Shown here one piece after another: positions 18,706 to 29,933 of a DNA stretch of 64,000 bases. How positions within the stretch are numbered: the first letter of the stretch is position 1; the number at the start of each line of letters is the position of its first letter. This stretch comes from Bremerella cremea (lineage in GTDB: Bacteria > Planctomycetota > Planctomycetia > Pirellulales > Pirellulaceae), in assembly GCF_003335505.1 (NCBI RefSeq), contig NZ_QPEX01000019.1:62001-126000 (forward strand), written 5' to 3'. The notes beneath the pieces are model-generated. The model did no database searches. It saw nothing but the letters and a program-made list of their open reading frames with translations, and was not told where the DNA came from. The position numbers were made by a program, and so were the translations under genes.

Positions 18706-18876
18706 TCAGGACGCTTTGAGCTTTTCGATCTCTTCGCGAGTTTTTGCAATTTCCTGCTCAACAGCTTCGATCTCGCCGGGTTCGTCGGCTTGGGCTTTCA
18801 CGCCAGCTAGTTTTTGGTTCAAAGTCTGCATTTTTTTCTGCAGAATATCGAGACGCTTCTTTTGCTTCTTGTCCAT
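18706..18876 (-). CDS. Small coiled-coil protein, unknown
   Basis: This 56-residue protein is almost entirely charged heptad-like helix (MDKKQKKRLDILQKKMQTL through EEIEKLKAS). GGGAG sits 6 bases before the ATG at 18876. The longer frame from 18996 runs into the neighbouring gene and is rejected. It follows the unknown gene at 18920-19612 by 43 bases on the same strand and may share its transcript. I do not recognise a function. Confidence 0.7.
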   Translation of the reverse strand: MDKKQKKRLDILQKKMQTLNQKLAGVKAQADEPGEIEAVEQEIAKTREEIEKLKAS

Positions 18877-18919
18877 GAAGGCTCCCAAGAGTTGTTGCGA
18901 GAAAAGGTTATTTAGGGGG

Positions 18920-19612
18920 TTAGCTGTTTGCAGGCGATGCCAGGATATCGCGCATCTTTTGCAGTGCCACCATGGCTTCGATCCCCTGCAAGCCAAAACA
19001 TTCGTGCATCAAGATTAACGCATCGTTGAAGCGATGACGAACGAGCTCGTGCCGAATCCGCATCGCCTTAACCACCACGGTGGTGTCGCGTTGGTAATTC
19101 GCAGAAAAAGCCTGAGCACACTTGAGGCCCGAATAAGGGGAAATGCCGAGAATCTGAGCAATCAAATCGCCTGCCTCTTCGACGTTGCCTTGCTCGATCA
19201 GTGTAACAAATCGTCCAAATGCCGGGGCCTGAGGAAGAGGTGTCCCAGGAGCCGGTAGCCCGATCAGATCCGCTCGATCCGAGCCCTTAACGGCATCCTC
19301 GGGGGGCGTAATCGTCAGCGGAAAATGAGGCAAACGTACCGCCTCTTTTTCGCTTGGCTGGTCGTAACGTTCAAAACCTTGGGACTCTTCGGCTTCTTCC
19401 TGTTCCGCCGGAAGATTGGAGATCATCTGGTTCAAGTGTGCCAGCTTGTTCCCCATCCGGTCGTATAGGTTCTCGATCTCGCTCAAAAACGACTCACCTG
19501 CCGCGTCGGCTTGAATTTCGTCGGCTTGATCCAGAATGGCCTCGGTCATGCGAGCCAACAGGGCATCGCGTGCTTGCTTTAGGATGGCCAAAGCCTGATT
19601 GCGGTCGGACAT
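18920..19612 (-). CDS. Unknown 230-residue protein
   Basis: The product has no signal peptide. The N-terminal part (about 1-75) is a predicted helical, coiled-coil-like segment (LKQARDALLARMTEAILDQ). A Pro-rich linker follows, then a helical C-terminal part beginning near AFGRFVTLIEQGNVEEAG and continuing through a segment rich in conserved-looking hydrophobics. The ATG at 19612 is preferred because the extra residues of the longer frame (from 19657) look like non-coding hydrophobic sequence. No family is recognised. It lies in a minus-strand run with the CopD-like membrane protein upstream and the small coiled-coil protein downstream. Confidence 0.7.
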   Translation of the reverse strand: MSDRNQALAILKQARDALLARMTEAILDQADEIQADAAGESFLSEIENLYDRMGNKLAHLNQMISNLPAEQEEAEESQGFERYDQPSEKEAVRLPHFPLTITPPEDAVKGSDRADLIGLPAPGTPLPQAPAFGRFVTLIEQGNVEEAGDLIAQILGISPYSGLKCAQAFSANYQRDTTVVVKAMRIRHELVRHRFNDALILMHECFGLQGIEAMVALQKMRDILASPANS

Positions 19613-19706
19613 GACAGAACACCCAAGAGAGAAGAAAATCGCGTATGTGAATACCATGCCAAAGGCACTTCACGTCTTCCCATCTTAGTCACTCGTGCCT
19701 CCAACG

Positions 19707-20228
19707 TTAAGAATTCTCGCTGCTTGTCTCCTCAGGGGAAGTGATGGCGGCCTTAGAATCGGCAGAATCACTACTTTTGGGCACCCGATCGGCAATCCGT
19801 AACGTACCGGCCATAAGCACCAAAATGACCGCTAAAACGGCATTCAGTTTGAGCCAGAAAGCTTCCTTTTCGCGAAACTTCTCGGCATTCTTACTGCGTC
19901 CCGTTAGCAGGCTGGCAATGTACAGAATCACCAACGCCAACAGCAACTTCGCTCCGGCAACCCCATGGTAGTAGTGCTGAGGAAACTTGTACTTCATCGC
20001 TTGGTAACCGAGAGAAACGATGCCGCTCAGGACAACGATCCCCGCGCAAATCATCACGACTTTTGCCCAGCGAGTCCGGATTGCATTCTTCAGTTCCGGC
20101 TTCTCGGCGAAGTCGGTCGCTTGCATGGCTGGATGCAAAGCAAACACCATGTAAAGCGTTCCACCGACCAAAATAATTGCCGGCAAAATATGAGCCCAGC
20201 GAAGCACCAGTTCAAACACGAATTCCAT
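19707..20228 (-). CDS. CopD/DUF2269-like integral membrane protein
   Basis: The 173-residue protein has four hydrophobic helices (about 5-28, 55-78, 95-112, 130-148) and a Ser-rich acidic C-terminal tail. The first helix contains LRWAHILPAIILVGGTLY, the pattern of the CopD/DUF2269 membrane domain with a histidine facing the bilayer. A second histidine pair occurs at QHYYHG. The ATG at 20228 has AAGGA at 8 bases; the upstream TTG alternative would place the ribosome-binding site inside the gene. Ligand (haem, copper or other) is unknown. Confidence 0.68.
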   Translation of the reverse strand: MEFVFELVLRWAHILPAIILVGGTLYMVFALHPAMQATDFAEKPELKNAIRTRWAKVVMICAGIVVLSGIVSLGYQAMKYKFPQHYYHGVAGAKLLLALVILYIASLLTGRSKNAEKFREKEAFWLKLNAVLAVILVLMAGTLRIADRVPKSSDSADSKAAITSPEETSSENS

Positions 20229-20294
20229 CAAGTTGTCCTTCAAGTTTCTATTCTGAAAGTGTGGCCTGGCTTATTGTAGCCGGTTTGTTGGCAC

Positions 20295-21575
20295 CTAGAT
20301 GTTATTCCAGTGCGTCTTCACAAATTCCAATGCTTGAGCCGCCGTAGTAAGCCGTCGTTCCAATTGCTCGTCACGCACCTTTTCCAAAACACGTTGGAAT
20401 TGCGGACCTGGTTTGTAGCCAGCTTGAATCAGATCTCCACCGTTCAAAAGGGGCGGCGGGTTGAGGTCTTCTTCGGGTAATTCAATCCGACTCTGGGCAT
20501 ACTCGATCCCGCTGGTAGATTCTCGTTTAGCGAGTTGAATAGCTTTCCCAACTGCAATTAGCAACGGAGCTGGCTCTGCAATCAACAACCGCTGCAAAGT
20601 TGGCCAGGCAACCTGATCTGCCTGACGAATCTGTCTCTCGTGACGCAAGAGCCATTGAATGGTCTTGGTTTCCTCGTTGGTCAACTTCCAACGAACCGCA
20701 ATCTGGGCTGCTGGCTCGATCGGATGATGTGACTGGCCATTGAGTACGCTGTGCTGACATGCATATCGCAGCAGTAATGCCATCGCAGCCGAGAAATTCG
20801 GCGTTTGCAGGGCTTCAAGCGACTGGTAGGTTTCGCTCCAACGTAAGGCGTGCCCCACAACCGAATTAAGTTCCGGCAATAGTTCATCCAGCAGCGAAAG
20901 ATCACGCAGCATGCGGACCGCAATCATCCGATGATTATCGGCCAGCATTCGCCGCATTTCTGCTGCAATCCGTTCAGCACTGACCACATGGATATGCCTG
21001 GCAAACTCACGAATCGCTCGTTGGGTTGCCAGCTCTAGATCGAAAGCAAAGTTCGAACTGAACCGTACCGCACGCAGCATCCGCAGTTTGTCTTCCTCGA
21101 AGCGTAGATAAGGATTGCCAATACTGCGCACCAATCCGTGCTTCAAATCGCGGCGGCCCCCGACATAGTCGAGAACCTTCTCTTCGATCGGATCGTAGAA
21201 CATGCCGTTGATGGTGAAATCGCGACGCTGTGCATCTTCTTCTGCGCTACTAAAGCGCACGGCATCAGGACGGCGTCCATCGGAATAACCCATGTCGGTT
21301 CGGAAGGTTGCAACTTCCACCTGACCACGACGCCGACCTCCGTTAACCGTAATCACCCCAAACGAGGCCCCAATCGGAATCGTATGGTCGTGCCCGAAGA
21401 TATCCCGCACTTGGTCGGGAGTGGCATTGGTCGCCACATCAAAATCTTTCGACTCTCTACCAAGCAACAAATCGCGGACGCACCCCCCTGCCCACAAGGC
21501 TTGGAATCCAGATTTTTTGAGAGTTTGGACAATCTCAATCGAGAAAGCCTGGGTTGCAGCCAAATCAGGGGGCAT
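20295..21575 (-). CDS. cca: CCA tRNA nucleotidyltransferase (class II)
   Basis: The enzyme adds or repairs the 3' CCA of tRNA. The 426-residue protein has the class II hallmarks: GGCVRDLLLGRESKDFDVAT at about 31-50, with the catalytic Asp-x-Asp, then GASFGVITV and VEVATFRTD. The RRDF-TING motif and an RNA- and nucleotide-binding helix region (RFEEDKLRMLRAVRF) follow. The tail is longer than in short CCA enzymes. A poly(A) polymerase of the same family is the main alternative; the DGRRPD motif favours CCA-adding activity. The start codon lacks a strong ribosome-binding site. It is divergent from the rhodanese gene. Confidence 0.85.
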   Translation of the reverse strand: MPPDLAATQAFSIEIVQTLKKSGFQALWAGGCVRDLLLGRESKDFDVATNATPDQVRDIFGHDHTIPIGASFGVITVNGGRRRGQVEVATFRTDMGYSDGRRPDAVRFSSAEEDAQRRDFTINGMFYDPIEEKVLDYVGGRRDLKHGLVRSIGNPYLRFEEDKLRMLRAVRFSSNFAFDLELATQRAIREFARHIHVVSAERIAAEMRRMLADNHRMIAVRMLRDLSLLDELLPELNSVVGHALRWSETYQSLEALQTPNFSAAMALLLRYACQHSVLNGQSHHPIEPAAQIAVRWKLTNEETKTIQWLLRHERQIRQADQVAWPTLQRLLIAEPAPLLIAVGKAIQLAKRESTSGIEYAQSRIELPEEDLNPPPLLNGGDLIQAGYKPGPQFQRVLEKVRDEQLERRLTTAAQALEFVKTHWNNI

Positions 21576-21706
21576 ATATTCACGCTATCCAAATGAGTGG
21601 TGGGCTGGCCAAGACATTCAACTTACCAAATCCGTTCCTACTGGACGACGTACCCTGTGATCCTTTAGATTCGACACTTCACAAAGCTTTATCTGGGAAG
21701 AGAGTG

Positions 21707-22051
21707 ATGTCAGACGAAACCAGCGTACCGATCGAAACGACCTGCCTTGAGGTTCAAAATCTGCAAAAACAAAACGCCGAGTTTCTCTTGCTCGATTGTC
21801 GTGAGCAGAACGAATTCGATTTCGTACACATCCCTGGAGCCACACTCCTACCGATGAGCGAAATCCAACAGCGTGTCGGCGAACTTGAACCGCAACGCCA
21901 GAACCACATTATCGTGTACTGCCACCATGGTGGACGCAGCATGCGTGTCACTCAGTGGCTAAGGGAGCAAGGCTTTCCCAAAGTGCAAAACATGGCTGGC
22001 GGGATCAATGCTTGGGCCCAAGATATCGACCCAAGCATGCCCACTTACTAG
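21707..22051 (+). CDS. Single-domain rhodanese-like sulfurtransferase
   Basis: The 114-residue rhodanese domain has LLLDCREQNEFDFVHIPGA and the active-site loop CHHGGRS with cysteine 72. This is followed by NMAGGINAWAQDIDP, the usual ending. Such proteins carry persulfide sulfur for various pathways. The ATG at 21707 follows GGGAAGAGAGTG. The longer frame from 21554 overlaps the divergent cca promoter region. Its stop is three bases from the end of the convergent ThuA gene. Confidence 0.88.
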   Translation: MSDETSVPIETTCLEVQNLQKQNAEFLLLDCREQNEFDFVHIPGATLLPMSEIQQRVGELEPQRQNHIIVYCHHGGRSMRVTQWLREQGFPKVQNMAGGINAWAQDIDPSMPTY

Positions 22052-22054
22052 CGA

Positions 22055-22951
22055 TTACGATTTTTCCGGTTCATAGGGACGCTGAGAAGTCTTATTGGGT
22101 TCGGGAAAATCTTCTGGAATTGGCAAGGTCACCTCGCCTGTTGCTGCCCACTCGGTACCTCGCAGTAACGTAGCAATGAAACCGGTGCATTCCATCGAAT
22201 AGTCGCCGTGCCCCATGGGCGTATGGAAAACACGTCCTTTTCCATAGCTTACCGTCATGATCATCGGCTCGTGCCGCCCTGTTCCTCCGGTTGCCGGATC
22301 GGAATAGGCAGTGGCTAGCACCTTCATATTTTCGGCGGGGCCACGCAGCTGATCGTAAAGCTCGTCTTGAGCATGCATCCAAGCCATTGGCATACCTTTG
22401 GTGATCGGATGCTTAGGGTCGCGTACAACCACCTGGAATGGGTGCTGCCTGCCGTGATGTCCCCCGTTGCCGGCCGAGGTATCACGGACCAGCTTTTCGT
22501 CTTGATTGAGGTAAACGTAAGGACCACTCTTCGCCGTGCGTCCTCCCCAGCCCCCCAGGCCGATTATGCGGTTGTACGCGTCCCATTCGCTGAAAGCGTT
22601 GTCTGCGGCGTGAACGACCACGAACCCGCCTCCATTATCTACGTAGTCGACAAACGCCTTCTGGGTCGCCTCCGGCCACATCTGACCGTTGTAGTTGCTG
22701 ATCACGACATCGTAATCCGAGAACTTGGGCGCAAAACCGACCGTCGAGTTCGGTGCGGTCGTCGCGACATCGACGCTAAACTTCCCCGTCTCTTCCAGAT
22801 AAGACTTCATCATCTGCGTTGTTTTGGGCCAGATCCCATGATTGTTCTGACCATCCACAATCAGGGCTTTTAGCTGGCCCTCTTCCGCTTGGGCACTCCC
22901 CTGGGCAATCAAGAAAAAGAGAAAAGTCAAAGCCAAAACGAAACGTTGCAT
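22055..22951 (-). CDS. Secreted ThuA-domain protein
   Basis: The 298-residue protein has a signal peptide (MQRFVLALTFLFFLIAQGSAQA). The ThuA-like class I glutamine-amidotransferase fold follows: ALIVDGQNNHGIW, DYDVVISNYNG, GGGFVVVHAADNAF and a late GRVFHTPMGHGD. ThuA domains in planctomycetes are tied to sugar and trehalose use. No catalytic cysteine of a true amidotransferase is visible. The ATG at 22951 has GGAG 9 bases upstream. Confidence 0.88.
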   Translation of the reverse strand: MQRFVLALTFLFFLIAQGSAQAEEGQLKALIVDGQNNHGIWPKTTQMMKSYLEETGKFSVDVATTAPNSTVGFAPKFSDYDVVISNYNGQMWPEATQKAFVDYVDNGGGFVVVHAADNAFSEWDAYNRIIGLGGWGGRTAKSGPYVYLNQDEKLVRDTSAGNGGHHGRQHPFQVVVRDPKHPITKGMPMAWMHAQDELYDQLRGPAENMKVLATAYSDPATGGTGRHEPMIMTVSYGKGRVFHTPMGHGDYSMECTGFIATLLRGTEWAATGEVTLPIPEDFPEPNKTSQRPYEPEKS

Positions 22952-23053
22952 GGGGTATTCTCCGGGGAAGATTTCAGAAGCGAAAAGAGGGGTTCCACTG
23001 TCGGCAGTATAAACCACCCAGAGAAACCATGCTTCCTGGAAAATTCCCCAGAT

Positions 23054-24181
23054 CTAGAATTCCCACAACAACAGGCAGGCGTAGTCCAGGTCGTTGCGTT
23101 TGCGATTATTAGGCGTGCTATCGTAGCGATCGTAGGCGCTCATCTTGAGCGACAGACCATGATCCAAAGCGATCGTATAGCTGGCTTCGTTGGTAAAACG
23201 ATAACCTTCGTTGGCCTCGAACGCCGGATAGAAGTCAAGGTTAAACGTAATCGATTGTCGGTCAGTCAGATTATGCGTGAAGTCAGAACCAAATGAAGCT
23301 TCCGGGATCACCCCCTTTTGCGGGCTGCCAAACTCTTGCGAAAAACCAGAACCAGCGGATAACGTCCAATCGGTTCGATCGGTCTTGTACGGTTTGTAAC
23401 TGAGGCCACCGTTAAACACCAATCGCAAGTCAAACGCTTTAAATTCGTCATATTCAAGATTCGTATTCTCGTGCAGAGCCCAGCGTTCGTGCAATTTCAA
23501 CGGCCATTCCAGGCGATGTTTGTAAAATGCATTGTTCTGCGTGAGGTTCTCGGCATCGCTGGTCCGTAAATGCTTGAATTCGGAAGTGAAGATTGTTCGC
23601 TTCCCTTCGCGACGCACCTTAGCCCCTACACGCAAGCTATTCGAGATCGTGTTACCGGTCTGTCCGTTAAACCCAAGTTCGGCACTGTTCTTCCAAGTTG
23701 CCTCACCAAACCAATAGTCAATGTGGTAATACTGCCCGTAAGGAATGTAGTCGAGATAACCGTAGCTGTGTTCCTCAACCAGGTCCTCGATTTCCTCAAT
23801 CGGTTTCTCCTCTGGCTCTTTCTTTTCTGGAGCGGCTACCTCTTCGGCGGGCTTTGCTTCCTCGGGCGTCGCCTCGGCTGGCTTTTCTGCTGCTGGTGCC
23901 TCGGCCGGTTTCTCTTCTGCTGCGGCTTCCGGCTTTTTAGGTGCCGGCAACTCAGGCAGAGGAGGGAGTTGCATGATATCGCTCAGCGAAGAGGACAAGT
24001 CCTCTTTGGGGTCTAGATAATGGACAAACTCGGCCTCATTGACGTCAGTAATGGGAGACTCAAAGTAGCTACGGCCAATTTCATGGAACACATTTTGATC
24101 GTCACCGCGCGCAAGAGATGCGTGGGCAGACCAAAAAAGCAAACCAAAAACAAATGTGGTTCGAAGCGAGAACCATCCCAT
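23054..24181 (-). CDS. Secreted DUF481 outer-membrane barrel-like protein with Ala/Pro/Glu linker
   Basis: The 375-residue protein has a signal peptide (ending about LARGDD). A low-complexity linker rich in PAEKPAEA-type repeats (about 75-120) precedes a DUF481 domain of alternating strands (NSAELGFNGQTGNT at its start). The protein ends in a terminal Phe (LLLWEF), as outer-membrane proteins do. AGGAAG precedes the ATG at 24181. DUF481 proteins are predicted beta-barrels of unknown function. The linker would span the periplasm. Confidence 0.8.
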   Translation of the reverse strand: MGWFSLRTTFVFGLLFWSAHASLARGDDQNVFHEIGRSYFESPITDVNEAEFVHYLDPKEDLSSSLSDIMQLPPLPELPAPKKPEAAAEEKPAEAPAAEKPAEATPEEAKPAEEVAAPEKKEPEEKPIEEIEDLVEEHSYGYLDYIPYGQYYHIDYWFGEATWKNSAELGFNGQTGNTISNSLRVGAKVRREGKRTIFTSEFKHLRTSDAENLTQNNAFYKHRLEWPLKLHERWALHENTNLEYDEFKAFDLRLVFNGGLSYKPYKTDRTDWTLSAGSGFSQEFGSPQKGVIPEASFGSDFTHNLTDRQSITFNLDFYPAFEANEGYRFTNEASYTIALDHGLSLKMSAYDRYDSTPNNRKRNDLDYACLLLWEF

Positions 24182-24329
24182 GCGGGAACTTCCTAACACT
24201 GGCGTCCGGGGGCTTACAACGCAAGAGTCGTCATATAAGAAAATTTCGAGCCAACGCCAAGATCAATCGTTAGCTAACTGCCTAATCGCCCGCGATAGCA
24301 GACAGCGGCGGTGCCGGTCAAGAAATGAA

Positions 24330-24367
24330 AAGAGCGTCCCGAGTTGCAAGCAACGCGGGACGCTCTT
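24330..24367 (-). terminator. Long-stem terminator of the minus-strand coiled-coil gene
   Basis: AAGAGCGTCCCG (24330-24341) pairs perfectly with CGGGACGCTCTT (24356-24367). The loop itself contains GTTGC-AA-GCAAC, so the stem is nearly continuous. On the minus strand it is followed by TTCATTTC. It lies about 100 bases past the stop at 24465. Confidence 0.75.
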
Positions 24368-24464
24368 AATGCTGGCGAACAAGGACTTATGACCTCCGTG
24401 CCGCCGTATCAAACTGCAATTGTGCGATGGGTACCATTGGCCAGTTATCGGCCAAATAGTCTTC

Positions 24465-25493
24465 TTAGCGGACCTCGGCCACAGTGGGAACGACAAGGTC
24501 GGCAACGTACTGGGGTGCACCCTGGGTCAAATGATCCGCAAGCCGCTGCAACTCCGCTGTATTCATCGGCAACAGACGTTTCGGCTTCATCTGCGTTGCC
24601 AGCGTTTGCAGCACTCGCAACGGATCGACGAGTGAGGACGGAGACGAAGCTTGCTTCAGGATTGTTTCCTGAGCCAACAGCTCCCCCACGCTGGGCTGAC
24701 CGTCCTCCATGGTGCTTGCCGCACGATTCAATTTTCTTTGCATCGTCAGAAGTTGGTCCAAAGATTGAATCGCAAATTGGGAATCTTCGGTCTGGCAGAT
24801 TAAATCGGCTTCAATCTGGATCATTTTATTCGCCACACGCCGAGCTTTATCGGTTCGATATTGCTCAGCGACGATATCGTCTTGCATGGCAAAAACATTT
24901 TTCAGGACCAAATCTGCGAGGCGAGCATTGCCGGCTTGCTGGACAATTCGCTCTTGCAAATTCAAGAGATCAGCTAGGGAAGCACTCGCTTGCCGGCTGT
25001 CTTTATGGGCCAGCAAGATCTGCGATTGCATACTAGCCAATTGGTTAAATGCCTTTTCAGCTTGAACAGCATGGGGGTACTGACCAGCAACGCGGCCATG
25101 CAAGCTTGCGACCCGATCGAGGGCAACTTCTGCTTCGCGAATTTCTACGTTCATCGAAGAGAGCCGGCTGAACTGAGCTTTCAGCTTCTCGTTCATATCG
25201 GCAACAACTTGAACCTGTTCGGTTAGCTCTTTTTGCTTGGCCAACTGCGACAAGAGATCAACCGTCCCGTCCACCGTTTCTGTCGCCCTAGCCAGCTTCT
25301 CGACCGTCCGATCAAGTCGCGAGACCCGAATGTTCAGTTCGTGCAAGTGCTCTTCAGAAGGACGCACTGCAAAGATATACACCAGGATCACGCCCAGCAT
25401 GATCCCAAACGCAAACGAACCCCAACTGTACGGTTCGTAACCCTGTTCTTCCCTGGCATAGCCTTGGGAATTTCTGCGATATCCGTCGGTCAT
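24465..25493 (-). CDS. Single-pass membrane coiled-coil protein, unknown
   Basis: The 342-residue protein has a polar Tyr/Arg/Glu-rich N-terminus, one transmembrane helix (about 25-45, WGSFAFGIMLGVILVYIF) and a long helical, coiled-coil-rich region to the end. AGGAGG lies about 8 bases before the ATG at 25493. The bulk would be periplasmic or cytoplasmic depending on topology; the positive N-terminus suggests N-in. No family is recognised. It may organise the envelope or act as a membrane scaffold, but this is speculation. Confidence 0.75.
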   Translation of the reverse strand: MTDGYRRNSQGYAREEQGYEPYSWGSFAFGIMLGVILVYIFAVRPSEEHLHELNIRVSRLDRTVEKLARATETVDGTVDLLSQLAKQKELTEQVQVVADMNEKLKAQFSRLSSMNVEIREAEVALDRVASLHGRVAGQYPHAVQAEKAFNQLASMQSQILLAHKDSRQASASLADLLNLQERIVQQAGNARLADLVLKNVFAMQDDIVAEQYRTDKARRVANKMIQIEADLICQTEDSQFAIQSLDQLLTMQRKLNRAASTMEDGQPSVGELLAQETILKQASSPSSLVDPLRVLQTLATQMKPKRLLPMNTAELQRLADHLTQGAPQYVADLVVPTVAEVR

Positions 25494-25851
25494 CTTCCAC
25501 CTGCCTCCTGCGGCGAGCACGAAATCTGGTTGCTACCGTGTCCTTACGATAGCACTCGTTATCGTCAGCGTTTATGCAAGCATAAAGCTCTTTCCAGATT
25601 GCCCATTCCGAAATGTGGGTCCTACGTTCCGGTTGTGTCAAACGTTCCCGATGTTCCGCAGCTACATTCCGCATGGGGTCACTCCGGGAATGCACCAGTC
25701 TCTCGACGCGGTGATAGCATCGCGTCAAAGTTCATTCGGCAAGGCATCACTTCTCGCAAACTCGTGCTGAATTGCCCTAGACCGACTATCCGTTACCTGA
25801 TAACGTCCCTCGCCAATCCAAGTTTTGGGCGGTTTGAAAAAAGGTACGGAA
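25494..25851. other. Divergent intergenic region, no gene seen
   Basis: The 358 bases between the divergent starts at 25493 and 25852 contain short frames on both strands that do not look coding. No clear hairpin or consensus promoter was found, though promoters for both genes should lie here. Confidence 0.5.
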
Positions 25852-26112
25852 ATGAGCAACTTCAATTTCTTTGAATGGATGCGTAACGGGGTCAAGTCGG
25901 CGGTCCTGCTGGGCGTATCCGATGCCGTGGAAGAGATCGGCATGCCCGCTGAAGCCGAAGGCGCCGATAACAATGTGCTCGGCTTCCTTCAGAATGCCAA
26001 GTCGCAGCAAAAGCTCGGCAATTCGAGTAGCTCTAGCGGCAGCAGCCGAGCAGGCACTCGAAAGCGTCTAGGACGCTCTTTGAAAGACATTGAGCCGACC
26101 ACGTCGAAATAG
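25852..26112 (+). CDS. Small protein, unknown
   Basis: The 86-residue protein has an amphipathic N-terminal helix (FFEWMRNGVKSAVLLGVSDAV), an acidic middle and a Ser-rich then basic C-terminus (SSSSSGSS, RKRLGRSLKDI). A good ribosome-binding stretch (AAAAAAGG) lies upstream of the ATG. The intact frame, its own strong terminator and planctomycete-like composition support it as a real gene. It may bind nucleic acid through the basic tail, but no function is assigned. Confidence 0.7.
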   Translation: MSNFNFFEWMRNGVKSAVLLGVSDAVEEIGMPAEAEGADNNVLGFLQNAKSQQKLGNSSSSSGSSRAGTRKRLGRSLKDIEPTTSK

Positions 26113-26143
26113 TCCGCGACACCAGGTCAATCACAAGAAACAA

Positions 26144-26183
26144 AAAAAGGCCCTCTATTTCACGAGAAATAGAGGGCCTTTTT
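26144..26183. terminator. Bidirectional intrinsic terminator
   Basis: A perfect 18-bp stem (26144-26161 with 26166-26183) has a 4-base loop ACGA. A-rich and T-rich ends let it act on both strands, serving the small plus-strand gene and the convergent glycosyltransferase gene. Confidence 0.92.
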
Positions 26184-26237
26184 ATCGATCTGCTGTTAGC
26201 GAGTTCAGACGCTTTTCCATTTTAGCGAGAAGCGAAC

Positions 26238-27173
26238 CTAAGCAGCTTTAGACTGCTTTGCCGCGACAGCCTTAGAACTCGCGTCTTTTTTTTCGGGCTG
26301 ATTGCTGACTTGCGGGGTCTTCGGATCGAAGATCTGTGGGAATGCTTTTCGCAAACGCCCATGCCACCAAACCTTGTTCCGCCACAAGGGGACGTGTTTA
26401 AACGGAGGCGTTTCCCAATCTTTGGCCGCAATACGCTGCTGCATGACCGCTGGGTGCGATCCGTGATAGGGGACACAGGCCTGCATGTCGTAGATGTATT
26501 CGCCCACTTCTTTCAGCGGGTTATCATCTCGCTGCATGACTTGCTTGCCCTGCTTGTCGTAGATGTAAAATTGCTGAAACTGAGCGGTCTTCTCAGCCAT
26601 CGCTTTGGGGGGGCGCACATAACCGTAGTGAAATACTCGGGCACGCACCATGCTTGAAATCAAGCGACGGCCGTTCTTTCCGAAACCACAAGCATCGCCC
26701 ACGCTCCGAATTTGCGGATCGTTCCGCACAATACGCACCTGGCGGCGATAACCGAGGGGATCTCGAATGTTATAGTCCCCGCGAAAATGTAGATAGCGAA
26801 AACGAATTCCTTCGACCCAAGGACGATGCCAATTGGTTTCCATTGCCCGGCGGATGGCCGGGTAATCGGCTTCGTGGATCACTTCGTCGGCCTGGATGTA
26901 GAAACACCAGTCCCCGTCGCAACGATCCAGAGCAAGGTTTGTTTGATAAGCGAGCACCTCGCCCGCTTTGCGCATTTCAGGATCCCAAGGCGTGATTTCG
27001 ATTTCGATCTTGGGATCGCCGATTGCCTGCAGGACTTCCAACGAGTTGTCCGAACAATCCCCTACCTGAACGACAAAGCGATCGACCAGCGGTAGTACCG
27101 ATTTGATACTCTCGACAAACGGGTACCCAAAACGGACACCGTCTCGCAATATAGTGAATCCACAAACACGCAT
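26238..27173 (-). CDS. Glycosyltransferase family 2-like protein
   Basis: The 311-residue protein starts with the GT-A strand MRVCGFTILRDGVRF. It continues with VDRFVVQVGDCSD and the metal-binding-like YIQADEVIHE motif (in place of a plain DxD). The rest is mixed, with many aromatic residues (KVWWHGRLRKAF) and a Lys/Ala-rich C-terminus. AGGGAT lies upstream of the ATG. It is cytosolic or peripheral; no transmembrane helix is seen. Acceptor and sugar are unknown. It is monocistronic with terminators nearby. Confidence 0.8.
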   Translation of the reverse strand: MRVCGFTILRDGVRFGYPFVESIKSVLPLVDRFVVQVGDCSDNSLEVLQAIGDPKIEIEITPWDPEMRKAGEVLAYQTNLALDRCDGDWCFYIQADEVIHEADYPAIRRAMETNWHRPWVEGIRFRYLHFRGDYNIRDPLGYRRQVRIVRNDPQIRSVGDACGFGKNGRRLISSMVRARVFHYGYVRPPKAMAEKTAQFQQFYIYDKQGKQVMQRDDNPLKEVGEYIYDMQACVPYHGSHPAVMQQRIAAKDWETPPFKHVPLWRNKVWWHGRLRKAFPQIFDPKTPQVSNQPEKKDASSKAVAAKQSKAA

Positions 27174-27326
27174 CTATCGCATCCCTTGCGACATTCAGTT
27201 CATGCCGTCAGAAGCACACCGGTACTGCTGGCGCATGAAATCTTCCATCAAATCGATAAGGACGATAACAGATTTGCTAGTTCCACACTAACCCAATTCG
27301 CGCACAAACGATTGCCATGGCCCGCA

Positions 27327-29390
<2,064 letters not shown>

Positions 29391-29765
29391 TTACTGTTGG
29401 CATTCTGGTGGAAACTGGGCGTTGTTTGCCGCGTTGGGCACCAGACACAGGAACTTCAAAGGTGTATTGCCGGTATTGCGGAACTGATGAACTTCATCAG
29501 GCTCGACCAAAATGGCATCACCGGCCTTGATAGGCCGGGGGGCATCGTTCTCTAAAATGACTCCCTCACCCGAAATCACGTAAACTTCGTGCTCGTAAGG
29601 GTGATGGTGGTGGGGGGTAAACCCGCCAGGGGCAACTTCAAACTGCCGCATTGCAAACAAAGGGGCACCATCTTGCTGGCTGATCAATTGCTTAACCTGG
29701 CAACCGGCAACCCCATCCATCTCGACGGGAGTAGCAACTCCTTGGTCAATATTCTGAATCTTCAC
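29391..29765 (-). CDS. Cupin-domain protein
   Basis: The 124-residue small single cupin has motif 1 GGFTPHHHHPYEHEVYVISG and motif 2 AILVEPDEVHQF, with three or more histidines and a glutamate for metal binding. It starts with GTG, supported by AGGAG at 7 bases. It lies directly upstream of ligA in the same orientation and may be cotranscribed, but I see no functional link. The reaction is unknown; many such cupins are dioxygenases or sensors. Confidence 0.85.
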   Translation of the reverse strand: MKIQNIDQGVATPVEMDGVAGCQVKQLISQQDGAPLFAMRQFEVAPGGFTPHHHHPYEHEVYVISGEGVILENDAPRPIKAGDAILVEPDEVHQFRNTGNTPLKFLCLVPNAANNAQFPPECQQ

Positions 29766-29933
29766 AATCCTTCTCCTGCATTAGAGTTAAACTCCTGAAC
29801 ACTGAAAACTTATCGAACCAAGTAGTGCTGAACAAGCGGACAGTGATCCCCCCTGGTATTCTCACGGCCTCAATCGGGTTACCATGAAAAATTCATTTAG
29901 CATGATGGAAAAGAATCAAGGGAACGCCGAGCC